From NCBI GenBank assembly GCA_963930775.1, contig OZ005704.1, positions 1,798,001 through 1,862,000 on the forward strand: a stretch of 64,000 bases of DNA, in the 5' to 3' direction. A program made the translations under genes and the position numbers. This stretch comes from Cliona cf. orientalis. Its lineage: Eukaryota > Porifera > Demospongiae > Clionaida > Clionaidae. Numbering within the stretch: position 1 is the first letter of the stretch; every line of letters begins with the position of its first letter. The notes under the pieces are model-generated. The model was not told the DNA's origin. It worked only from the letters and a program-made list of their open reading frames with translations, and did no database searches. Below are positions 1-11,282 of the stretch, piece by piece.

Positions 1-3000
1 GAAGGGGATGCTGCCACATTTGTATGCCCGCTAAGTCCCACAGTCTCAGTTACTAGAACGTGTGGCGCTGGAGGAGTGTGGGAGCCATTCAGTGAGGAGG
101 CTTGTGGTGTGGTCAATGAGCAGCTTAACCAACTCAACGACTCATTCAATAATGTAAGATTAATGTTAAGTTATCAATAATTGGTTTTATGATGATAATG
201 TCACATGTATATATAGCTGACGGTTGAGACCTATGAAGTAGCAGTGGCAATGCTTTCTCAAATTATTGAGCAGTCGGAGAACAGCATAGTGGAGCAAAAC
301 AGTCAAGTCTTGAATACTGTTGCCAGCTATATTACTGAGTTGGCAATGTTTGTAAACAGTTCCATGGTCGAAATTAACATAACGGTAAGTTGAATTTTGG
401 CAATAATAATAATTTGCTAGTATATGAAATAAATTAAATAATCAGGTTGTCAACGATGTAATCCAAGTGGTAAGTTCTCTACTTCAATGGGAACCTCAAA
501 ATATCGAAGTAGCAAGCAGTTCAAGGTTAGTAATCTTTAATACAATCTGGTATCCTGAATATCAGTAACTATTAATAATACTTCTCTATTTCTTCCTATA
601 GCATAATCCAGTCTTTTGAAGTTGTAGTGTACCTCTATGCTCAACAGCTGTCTCTTGATGAGCCACCACAAAACTTTACCTTACCTTTGCTAACTCTTGT
701 GGCTGAACTGGTGAATAATTATGCTAATAAATATTGAAATGCATTAATTTTCATAATTATTTCCACACAGAGGAGTGTTGAGACCCTTCAAGATGAAGGA
801 AGAAGCTTTGCCATAGGTAAGTTACGTTTCTATCACCCATGGGCAATTAAAATTATGCTTAAATACCAGGTGACACTGAGGTGAGAGTTGATTCTGAAGA
901 AGGAGTAACGGCTGGACAACTTCCTCCTCAGCTAAATGCCGCCATTAGTCTTCCAGCCTCACTTTTTGGGATGATCAGTGATGATCGTGACAATGTCAGT
1001 GTCTTTTTTGCCCTCTATGACACACCCATACTGTTCCCCGTCAACGGAGGGAACAGCAGAAGCAGTGACGGATCAGTGCAGACTGAAGTTGGCTCTAGTG
1101 TTCTTGCAGCAACTGTTGGGCCTGATATAAACTTTCAGAATCTTATTGATCCGGTTATAGTTGTGCTTCGGCTGCAAACTACTGCTTCAGAAGGAAGAGT
1201 AAGATGTTATTTTATTTGGATTAAGTGCAAAGAGGCAGTTTAGAGTAGTACATAGAATGCACAGAACTATCAGTGCACATGTTACTATTGTGGTGACATA
1301 GCTAATAGTCAAATATAAATTTTTATGAATCAAGACTGGGTATTTTGACTTACAGTTTCCAATACCTGGTTCAGAAGTGTGTGTTAGTTGGGATTTTCTT
1401 CTTCAAAACTGGACTCCACAAGGCTGTGATACTACCGTTGGTGAAGGTGGAATAGTCACCTGTAGTTGTAATCATCTCACTAACTTCGCTGTCTTGGTGG
1501 TAAGAGGCTACAGTCATACAAATCATAAATCATTATTCATAGCTACAACCAACCATGCTTCTCTGATGCAGGATATTTGCTTAAGGCAAGATAATTGTCA
1601 GCCAGCAAATCCCATCTTTGCTGATACTCTAACCTTTGTCTCCTATATTGGAATGACAATCTCAATCATAGGCTTGGTGATCACTATAATAACCATGCTG
1701 GTATTCAGGTAAGCTTAAGTTTAGCTGACCATGCTAATAATACGTGTAAGCCCAACAAAACTAACTTGGTAGCAATGAGCCTTTACAAGTTTATTTATAC
1801 TTTGACCTACAAAGGAAGCTGCGTGAGAAGGATGCCTCCAAGTACCATATCCAACTGTCTCTTGCCATCCTTCTCATGCTGGTGGTGTCTCTTGCACTTA
1901 TTTCTTTGAGTGCTGAGAGTGTAGCTGCCCTCTATGGAGGTTGTGTGATGGTGTCTATTCTCGTTCACTACTTCACACTGGTGGCTGTGATGTGGATGGG
2001 AGCTGAGGCACTGCTCATGTTCCAGAAACTGGTCATCATCTTCACCCGAGTAACAACCAAATTTATGGTCTATGTCTCCATAATCTGTTGGAGTAAGTGA
2101 ATTTCAAGCCTCACTATGTAGCTACCATAATATGCCATTAATACTATGACTGTATCCATTAATAGGTGTTCCTATTGTTTTTGTCATCATTCCTCTGATT
2201 GCTGATCTAGCCACTGGCACTGATCGTGCAAGTGATATTATAATACACAGGGCTAATGAAACAACTGAGGATATCTCATTGTAAGAATTGATATTAAAAT
2301 TAATACAGTTTAGCTACGTGTATGCTATTATGTTCTCTTCCTTTATCATTAATAGTTGCTTCCTGTCTCATCCTGGGGCCTTCTGGGGAGCCTTTCTCGC
2401 TCCCATACTCGCAGTCATGGTTTTCAACATCGTAATCTTCGTCTGGGTGATTGTGGTACTGGTTCGTCACACTAGGGGCACAGCTGCTCGAAAGAAGGAG
2501 TCAGTCAGCAACAAAACCATCATACGTTTGATGATCAGCATCAGTGGAGTGATGTTCCTCTTTGGACTGACCTGGCTCTTTGCTATCCTAACCTTCTCTG
2601 CACCAGGACTTCGGGAGACCTTTCAAGCCCTTTTCACGGTCTTTAATTCCTTTCAAGGCTTCTTCATCTTCCTGTTCTTTTGCGTCTTCAGCAAGGAAGC
2701 CAGAGAGTACTGGAAAGAGGTGCTCTCTTGCGGCCGATACACATCCCAATTCCTCCATCCTTCTCAGACAAGAAACGTCTCATCCAGTGGAGCTGGTGTC
2801 AAGAAATTCAGGAAAATCACGGCTAGTACTGGAATTAACTCCTCATCTGCTTTGGAAAAGTCAGGATATGCTTCAGAAACGATCTCAAAAGTTGGCAACC
2901 ACTATGAATCCAACACAGTCATCAAGCAAGACTTAGCAGCTGCTGCTGCTAGTCAGGTTGAAAAGATTCCGCTGGATTATGAATGTCCTAAAGAGAGCAT

Positions 3001-3265
3001 TGCAACAGTGGAGCTCGCCACCCAGAATCTGAAGGGAGACTGCAATGAGTCAGCTTCAAAAGTAAATGAATCTGAAGTTAGCAAAGATGCACCAACTGCA
3101 AAGGATATCAATGAATCTGAATCTAAGGACAGTGTCTGTGAAGAAGTGGTAACATGTACAGTTACTGTTGTGATAGCAGAGACAGCCTTCAGTGGTGATG
3201 ACAATGCCAATGATCCACAGCAAAAGGAAGCAGAGGTAGTCGAGAGAGAGGGGAAGCAAGAATGA
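1..3265 (+). CDS. Adhesion G-protein-coupled receptor, 3' part (5' end outside window)
   Basis: Predicted plasma-membrane receptor with a GAIN/GPS autoproteolysis site followed by a seven-helix domain. Inferred exons: 1-153, 217-384, 446-525, 602-710, 771-816, 870-1198, 1356-1499, 1572-1708, 1815-2092, 2166-2280, 2356-3265. The first visible exon has a Cys/Trp pattern (TRTCGAGGVWEPF) like a hormone-receptor domain, and the next exons fit a GAIN domain. The GPS lies at about 1377-1499, with paired Cys and Trp and the signature CSCNHLTNF; cleavage in this family falls between Leu and Thr. Membrane helices span about 1640-2700 and include helix 7 with FNSFQGFFIFLFF. The last exon encodes a cytoplasmic tail of roughly 190 residues rich in Ser, Glu and Lys. 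The stop is at 3263-3265. The 5' ectodomain is missing only because the window begins here. Ligand and subfamily cannot be told. Confidence 0.9.
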
Positions 3266-3416
3266 TAATAATATCAATTTTATTGACAATAATTAATGCA
3301 GTATATAACAGTCTTGTTAGAAGAATCTGATAGTTTTCATACATTCATACTTTACTTGAAGTAATAATATTATGCATAATTCAGTCTGTCATAAATTAAT
3401 AATAATTATCAATGCA

Positions 3417-6400
3417 TTAGTTGTCTCTTGTAATCTTCACGGTGATCACAGTTCTCTCGGGTAGAGATAAATCATGACTTACAGTGACATAGTTTGTTGC
3501 TGGTGAGCTCCACTCAACTCCTGCATCACTAGGAGTGAGGGAGACTGAGTAGCCACTGCTGTAGTGAAGCTTCTCGTTCAGAAAAATCTGTGGCAGTTCA
3601 TGTGTGTGTGTGTGTGTTTATTGTGTGTAACACTAGATGATAATAATTATGGATTTCATGCATATAGGAAATGTGTAGGATAGGGAAAAATTTTCTACAC
3701 ATTTCATTTATTTTACAAAAATTCTGCCCTATCCTCTGACAAACAGGTATAGGAAAGTTCATGTTTTGGTAAGCACGACAAGGAAATCTTAGTTTTTTGG
3801 TCCAGTATAAGCTTATGAAGCTTATGACATTGTATAGCTGCATATAACATGTGTATGCATGGCTGTAGATGCTTTTATTGGTTGTAATAATGTAATCATG
3901 TGTGTGTACGTGTGTGTGTGTGTGTGCAACTACAGCCAATTATAATAGCAATGCTAATATTATTATGAGGAAAATTAATTCGAATTTCACTACTGTGGCC
4001 TCAATTAAACTAGCTAGTACATGAAGCCCATGACAATATGAGAAACATCATTCTACCTCTATGTACCATGATAACTAGTATGTTATTTAGTCCTATATAC
4101 CTCTGTGGAATTTGAAGTACAGACTTTAGTGGTGTGGTACTGAAGAGTGAAGTCTTTGCTCACAGCATCATACTTCATTTCCATGGCAACTCCTGCCACT
4201 GCTTGGGCATACGTTCTGCTAATATTCTGAGTATCACAATGCAATGTCATATGGAATAATAATATTATAACATGCTACCAATAATTTATGTAATGGTACA
4301 TGACAGTAGACAGTTTCACAAGGCTAGATTGTAAACAACAACAAAAATTTCAATAAGGACACGATTCTTACTTTAACAAGGTCCATATTCAGAATGCCCT
4401 TATCGTTCCATAGGGGATTGAATGATCCCTAAAAGTAGAAAAGCAGTGAAATAACAACAATATTTTTCCTGCTCATAATATGATTGCCAGCTCTAAGCTA
4501 CTGTGGGTATTATTGCACATTCTATAAGTAATTTTTTACGTGCATCTATTTTGGTAGCAATCTTTGGCACTGACCTGTTAACACACTAATGACCCTGTAT
4601 CCCCTCTAACCACCACATAATTAGGGGGTGAAAATTATGTTTAGTGGCCATGGTAACTACAATTCAACTTACAGTGACAACTGCATATCCTTTGTAGTCC
4701 CACGCAAGCCACGACTATAGAAAAGGATAATAGATTGTGATAAATGACGGAAGAGCCATCCAGAAATTGCTGTTGTCTACTCAATAAAGCAGTCTTACTA
4801 AAAGATATTTATCTGCAGCATCCATGACTGGTTGGTCTCCGAGTCCCATCTCAGTAATGAAACCTAGAAACGATCCATTCTAGTATTATACTGTATTAAA
4901 AGCAACTGATATTATCACTTACTACCACATTTGAGTCTCTCCACATCCTTTTCTCTCATTGGAAATGTGATTTCAGTGTTAAACTGAAGAAGAAAATGTG
5001 CACGAAATACATAAAAACTGTTCTACTCTAATTTGTGTTCTCATTTGTATACACCATTACCCTGATATCGTTACAAACAAGACCCTGAGAGATAATATAG
5101 GAAAGCTGGATAGTTTTTTTACGTGCAGGAAGTAATCAACACATCAAGCAAACACCATGGCATAGACATTGTATTATGTGTATATAACATACCATAGGTG
5201 GTATATAGAAGTGCCAGGCAAGGACGCTCCTGTTGGTGTAGTCATCTCCACCAGGCACTCTCTCAAAACCAACCTCACCTTCGTCCCAAGTTATGCTCTC
5301 GAAAAATAGGCTAGATTACACAGAAAAGAGTGGTAATTAGTTTGCACAGATAGCTCTATTATAGCTATGCTTTTACTAGTGAAGCTGATCAATCATGGAC
5401 TTACTTGTGGCACTGATCGTATTTTCTGACCTCTGCATTTATCTGGAGAAAGATTATTATACAGTACATATTGTGCATCAGCTAGACAGAGCTCAAATGA
5501 TAATGGCTTACTGGTTCATAAAAGGGAGCTAGGTTTTTCCTGTCAGCAATCTTTGGCAGCAATAGCAAGGGATCCTCATAAATATTGCCTTGATGGAAAA
5601 TGAAGAAGTTGTCATTAATTTTGACAAATTTATGGTGATAATTTGTACCATACCTGCCCATGGTTCATTTAGAAGTTCATAGCCAATGATATAGGGGTTC
5701 CCCACAAACTCTTGAGCCACCTTCGCCCAGAATGCAGCAAAGCTATCCCTTAGACCTAAAATTTGAACATAGTCATTATGATACCGATCTTACGTGAAAA
5801 AGAAGAGTTAGTAGGTCACCGTTTTTGTTCCTGTAGAGATTTTGATAAGCTGCACCAGTTGCATCGGCAAACTGATAATTAGGCCAGCCATGCTTGGCAC
5901 AGTCCTGTAACATTTAAAATTAAAGTTGCTCTGAGTTATCAATCAGTAATACATTGGCATATCAGGGCCGTCCCCACTTACAGAGTCTATCGACTCTTAT
6001 GATAATTGCAACTAAGCTATATAGGCATGATAGTAACTATCGCTCACGGATGCCGAAGGGTGTGATGTGTTGGGATCATTCTTGAAAGGAGTGTCAAGTG
6101 GTTCGGGGAATTTCAGTGCAGCTGAATTGAAAGTAAAATTATTCATCTCATATTATAGTATGCAAATAAATACTTTAGTCTTACAGCCTGTGTCCACAGC
6201 CCAGTCTGGTATACCTTCACCACAGAACTTTTGGGATAAAACATCTTGGTGTGCATCCAGTAGTGTATAGATGCCATACTTTGAAGCACTGTACACGAGT
6301 ACATGTAGGCAATGCATGAGATGTATGTGACACGTGACGTGGAAGTGTTGGTGTGTGTGTGCACATGTTTATTATCATTAAGGTACACCTGTATCTACAT

Positions 6401-7634
6401 TGTAAGTGTGTTACAGTATTGAAGTGTGTGGGTATGGATGGGTGTACACATGTATGTGCAGCAACTATTGATAAATTCACTGGAATCACCCCATGTCCAC
6501 AAGCACATGCACAATAATTATTATGCCATGCCATGCATTTGCATTACATGTGCTACGTAATTACACTGCATACCTGTTGACCAAGTCAATGGAGGCATCT
6601 AAGTATGTCTGGTTATAGTTTCCTCTCTCTGGTTCCACGCCTGGCCACATCATACCATACCTGCAAATCAAATGCCAGAGCTTTTCTGAGACTTACATGT
6701 ACTAACAATTATTAGTCAAAGAGGGAATCTGGCATGATGACCAATTGCTAATGCTTCTCAATCATGTATACATGTTGTATGCATACAATAAGGGAGGGAA
6801 GTTAACATACAAAGTAATTCAAATAACAGTAGAGTGTCTGGTAAGACTGAAAACTGGCATACGAACGCCAATCTTAGCTAGATTCAATGGCATGCCAACC
6901 TTTCGTACTCTCCCTTAGTATTCTTTCAGAATCGAGCAAGTGTTGCCTACTGTAATAATACACCATTATTAATCTGACCTGATTGCATTCAGTCCCCACT
7001 CTTTTATTAATTGCATATCTTCTTCCACGAAGCTCCAGTAAGGATCGAATTTGTCCTGCCTAGGGATCCATGGAGGCCCCTTCACCACCACATTAACGCC
7101 ATGAAAGTATCTCTCCCTGTGGTAGCCATCCACAAGACGATGAGTGGATGTGTTGACATGAATGCACCCAGGTCCTGGATCTCCTAGCTGATTGCCTGGG
7201 AAAGCATTATGGTCGAATTTTCCACCATGCCAAAACTGATCATCTGGTTGGTTGCTAGGGTGTTTGAAAAATGTCTGAACTCCCTGCATAAGAGGATAAA
7301 ATAAAATTCAATAGCATGGTACAGCCAAGTCAGTTCAAACATTGTCACTGAGACAAGCATAGATTTGGCAAGTTACACAGTGAACCAGAAGATAGGCAGA
7401 TTAGTAAATTATACACTAGAGGAAATTACAACTTTTAATAGTAGGCCTACTCACTGACTAGTATATATATAAATCTATGGTTGGCAGTTCTAAAGTTACT
7501 GTAGCAAAATTATTTGATGTAAAAGAGATTGACTTGATGTAGGAGGTTATTAGGTAGTCACTTACCTCTGCGGTAATGATAGGGAGCAGATATAGGGCAA
7601 CCACTAGTACTGTACTCTCCTTTCGCCACGGCAT
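3417..7634 (-). CDS. GH5 endoglycoceramidase-like glycosidase, 17 exons
   Basis: Predicted secreted glycoside hydrolase family 5 enzyme; the closest pattern is endoglycoceramidase, which cuts the oligosaccharide from glycosphingolipids to leave ceramide. Inferred exons in transcription order: 7634-7566, 7283-6979, 6660-6574, 6288-6185, 6121-6048, 5904-5820, 5755-5654, 5588-5512, 5432-5405, 5310-5193, 5084-5061, 4983-4923, 4863-4799, 4714-4673, 4428-4372, 4226-4101, 3587-3417. The protein is about 530 residues. The start at 7634 (MPWRKESTVL) gives a signal peptide. Motifs in order: GVNVVVKGPPW, YGIYTLLDAHQDV with FCGEGIPDW, GYELLNEP (acid/base Glu), FERVPGG, and FITEMG (presumed nucleophile Glu). 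Exons are tiny (24-305 bp) with short introns. It is head to head with ISCA2, with 155 bp between starts. Another GH5 subfamily is possible. Confidence 0.85.
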
Positions 7635-7789
7635 ACCGCGATTAATCGATCGAGTCGCGATAAAGCTGACGGCACATATGTACATAGGCTGACAGCCAGC
7701 ATGCCCCACCTGTGCCCCACCCATTGCCTATGCCCAAAATTCCACGTCAACATAAGTCGATTCCGATTCCTGCTGACGTCAGCAAATAA
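7635..7789. promoter_or_regulatory. Bidirectional promoter region between EGCase-like gene and ISCA2
   Basis: Only 155 bp separate the two divergent start codons, so both genes must draw promoter elements from here or from each other's first exons. It includes ATTAATCGATCGAGTCGCGA-type palindromic sequence at about 7640-7660. No clear TATA box is seen. Confidence 0.5.
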
Positions 7790-8771
7790 ATGGCCAAATT
7801 CCTGACAAGGTGTTCTTCACTACGTCTTTTGGCTTGGTCCAGAAGACCTTTGCACGAGAGAAATATCAACAGACTGTGTTCAGAGAGCCTGGTAAACTCT
7901 CCTTCTCTCTCTTGGGTCCAGCTTGTAAGCTTGAGAAAAAGATACTCCACAGAAAGTGTAGCAGGTTCTTCCCTGGAAGGTGTGGAGGAGGAGAGCATAA
8001 AAAAATCAAGTGATAAAGGACTGAGGCTGTCTGACAGCTGCGTGAAGGTATTACTCTCTTCTTATGGTTTAGTGATGATGATATCCACCGTGAAGTCCCT
8101 ATTTTAAGTCGAGAAAATTTATTGGATTTCAGCACGAGTTGTACATGTAATGTTTGAAAATCTTGACAGTCTTTTTTTCATTGATCACTTTCTATTTGTG
8201 TTATGCTTTCAGCGGTTGTTGTCGGTGACTGAGGGTGATCCTGATACAGTGTTGAGAGTCATCGTGGAGGGAGGGGGCTGCTCTGGATTCCAGTACAGGT
8301 TCAATCTGGACACCAAGATTAACGATGATGACAGGTCAGCAGTTATGCAAGAAAGTATAGCTATTAGCGTATGTATAATTTTATGCACACTCAAACATGT
8401 ACTTACATATAGCGAAACACATTCACACTCTCTCTCTCCCTCCCTCCTCCTCTCTCTCTTTCTCTCTCTCCCTCCCTCCCTCCTCCCCCCCCCCCCCTCT
8501 CTTTCTCTCTCTCTCCCTCCCCCCTTCCCGCCCCCTCTCTCTTTCTCCCTCCCTCTCTCCCTCCCTCCCTCCTCCCCCCCTCCCTTCCTCATCTTCCAGA
8601 GTGTTTGAGAGAGAAGGGGCCAAAGTTGTGATTGATGATCTGTCCCTGAGTCTTCTTGAAGGCTCCACCATAGACTATCACCAGGAGCTCATCCGGTCCT
8701 CCTTCCGAGTCACTGATAATCCAAACGCTGAGATGGGCTGTTCTTGTGGTGTTTCTTTTGCTCTCAAATAG
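7790..8771 (+). CDS. ISCA2: Mitochondrial iron-sulfur cluster assembly protein ISCA2
   Basis: A-type Fe-S carrier that works late in mitochondrial cluster assembly and helps make [4Fe-4S] clusters. Exons 7790-8047, 8213-8334 and 8600-8771 sum to 552 nt, giving 183 residues (the human protein is about 154). The N-terminus is rich in Arg/Ser/Leu with no early acids ([19 protein letters not shown]), fitting a mitochondrial presequence. The fold ends with the three conserved cysteines: one in [10 protein letters not shown] and two in [11 protein letters not shown] just before the stop. Both splice junctions keep frame; the second restores an Arg codon split AG|A. Intron 2 is mostly a long polypyrimidine tract. 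The gene converges on DEGS. Confidence 0.93.
8430..8597 (+). repeat. Long C/T polypyrimidine tract in ISCA2 intron 2
   Basis: About 165 bases almost wholly C and T (CTCTC, CCCTCC and a run of about 14 C) reach directly to the 3' splice site before exon 3. It is a low-complexity microsatellite and also an extreme polypyrimidine tract for that acceptor. Translations of it are artefacts. Confidence 0.9.
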
Positions 8772-9122
8772 CACCACCACAGTAAACTAAACTGTCATAG
8801 TGATTGTTATTACAGTGATCATGAGTTGTCGGTGTGTTTATGTATACATGTTCCTTTCGATGTCATGCCATTCAAAAAAATGCTCCAGATTCTGTATTCT
8901 TTTATTATAATTATTCATCAAAAAACTTACACAGCAGTGAATGACAGTGAACTAGAATCATCAGCAGCTGCTAAACTGAAGTGCAGCTATAATGCACACA
9001 GAATTACTGAGAGTAAAATTACGATAAGCTGTACAATAAGAGTTTGCATACAATTAAAAAGAAATGGTGCCACATAAATGTACATTCATGGAGTTTCCTG
9101 CTATAGTACACGTAGTGCAGCT
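8772..9122. other. Intergenic, 3' ends of ISCA2 and DEGS
   Basis: AT-rich spacer between the convergent stops. It contains an ATTCAAAAAAATGC stretch near 8870 and presumably both 3' UTRs. I see no other gene. Confidence 0.6.
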
Positions 9123-10937
9123 CTAATCTTCCTTAGCATGATCTGTTGTTGTGCTTGTCTGTTCGTTGATGGCGCCATTTTCCATCGTCTTAACATGTCC
9201 ATTTGCCACTCCCTCACTTGTCACGTTACTGCTTCCCTGTACATGTCCATTCGCGACTCTCTCCTTGTCTGCCGATGACGATGACCGGTTTCTTTTCCTT
9301 TTCCTCTCCTTAGCGAACGGCACCTTCTTAACAGGGTCTCCGGCAAGAACGGGCACCATCGTATTGTCCGCCTCGTAGTAAGGATTCTTCTTTCTCCCTT
9401 CACCGAACACGTCTTTGTAATCTCGCTTGACTCGTGCGTAGGGTCCCATGTGAGGCTTGAAGAGGAATATCCATATGACAGAAAGCCAGGACCTGTGTTG
9501 GGGAAGGTTGTCGTAAAATTCTGCGGCGATTCTCTTCACTTCCGGTAACCGAGAGCCGGGAATGTAGGGAAAATCGTGGTGCTCCATGTGATACCCGACG
9601 TTGAATGTGAGATAGTTCCAAGGGCCGTAGTAGGAATAAGTCTCGTAGCCACGATCGAACATGTAGTGCTCGGCGATGAAGTGGGCGGACATTGGGTGGA
9701 GCCCCATGCACAGGAGGGTACCAATGATGAGATAATAGAGAGACTTAAACCCAAAGAAGTACCAGATCAGTATATCAAAGGTGATCTGTACGACTGCGTT
9801 GAGTATCTCGAGACGAGTGGGAGGCTTCGGACGAACCACAAACGGGCGGAGGGCGTAGAACAGCGGCTGCAGAAACAGCCAGACAATCTTGAGAGGAATG
9901 TTGTGAAAGAACCTTCCCTCCCAGTCGGTCGGAAGGTCTACGTCATAGCCGTCAGTACCCTGATATCTGTGGTGCTCCACGTGGTATTTTTTGAACGAGA
10001 TCGACATTGGCACGCCAATGGGTAGGTTCGCCCAGATGCCAAACAGCCGATTGGCCGTAGGGTAGTAGTTCCCGAACACCACGTTGTGAGAGATGTCATG
10101 GATGGCCAGAGTGAGGGAGTGGTTTATGACGCCACCAAGGAAATACGAGATGACAGTCACCCAGAAGTAGGAGAGCTGCCCAATGAAGTAGCTGGAGATG
10201 ATGTTGAATATCACCATAGCTGAGACGATGTATTTGAACTCAGGATCTGGCCCCATCAGCTGCTTGATTTCAGGATACTTTTCTGCATGGGGTGGGGACA
10301 CAATGAACTACCACTAGTACTTGGATTATCACTGAAGCTGCACTATTCTAGGGGACACTTGATTACAATTGACCAGCTCAGAGTCAGGGTACCAACTGAC
10401 CACTACTGGTCAAATAGGGTAAGGTGAGCATGATTTCACAGGGCAATCAGATCATCTGAGGCTATGAATCAATGATTATGATTCTCTTTGATCAACACCT
10501 TGGCCTGTACAAAGGGAACTGTCATCAACACCTCTCTTTCATGCCACACCCAAACTTGTAATGGGAATTCACTGACTTGCAGGAACTAAGCATGAAGATG
10601 ACTCACATTCACTTGCATGTTTAAAAGAAACTGAAATTATGATAGTTGATTGAATTTATACTGATAGCTTTTAACAACCTTCCAGAAATCAATACAGGGA
10701 GAGGTCAAGTGGAACACAGACACGATTCTTTCACACTTTGGCAGACATCAGTTTTATGGTAATTAATAGCATCAATAGCCCCCTCCCCTCCCTCCCTTTT
10801 AATAGAGCTCTGTGTACTAGTACAGCACCAGCGTCACACTACAACTGAAACTCACCCAAAATGACTTTCCTCCTGTGCACATGCGGGTGCTGGGTGTAGA
10901 CCCACTCGAACTCGTCTCTAGAAACCTGTCCACCCAT
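9123..10937 (-). CDS. DEGS1: Sphingolipid delta(4)-desaturase, DEGS family
   Basis: ER-membrane desaturase that introduces the 4,5 double bond in dihydroceramide to make ceramide. Exon 1 is 10937-10856 ([15 protein letters not shown], the conserved DES N-terminus with an N-myristoylation-type glycine); exon 2 is 10282-9123. Together they give 1,242 nt and 413 residues. The three histidine boxes are present: HDISH, a [12 protein letters not shown] box and MEHHDFP. Membrane segments flank them. The family is usually about 320 residues; the excess is a C-terminal extension of about 90 residues after [11 protein letters not shown], rich in Lys/Arg then Ser/Asn/Gly, with two VANGHV copies. The only intron (10283-10855) is long for this region. 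It is divergent from the F-box/WD40 gene. The DEGS1 symbol is by family resemblance; DEGS2 is not excluded. Confidence 0.93.
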
Positions 10938-11282
10938 TTTTAACGAAAAATGGAGCTCGCTATGGTAGCCGAGAAGGTAGATCTACAGCCAAACGGGGTA
11001 CTGTACGGGCAACGCTCGGGGTAGATCTTGCTCACTGAGGTTGCGTGTTTCAAATTATTGCTCTTGTGGTTTTAATACTGACCCAAGAGTGCACATATGC
11101 ACCACACCTGACAATCTCGCCTGATCTGAATGTATTCACATGAAAGGTCATGCACGGGCGCGGAGTTGGTGGCGTGACCTTTGGTTGCATAAGATACGAG
11201 CCCCGCCCACAAAAACTGCACCCATGGCAACCACAAACACCTACGCACTTACAGCTACGTAGCTTGTATATACTCACAAGAG
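10938..11282. promoter_or_regulatory. Divergent promoter region, DEGS and F-box/WD40 gene
   Basis: A 345 bp spacer between divergent start codons. It is more GC-rich than nearby introns (for example GGGCGCGGAG near 11157) and must hold promoter sequence for one or both genes. No TATA box is obvious. Confidence 0.45.

Noticed and set aside
8209..8671. Open frames on both strands made of Ser/Pro/Leu or Arg/Glu/Gly repeats
   Set aside because: They are translations of the C/T tract in ISCA2 intron 2, not genes.
9576..10025. 149-codon plus-strand frame opposite DEGS
   Set aside because: Lies wholly antisense to the conserved desaturase exon and has no recognisable domain.
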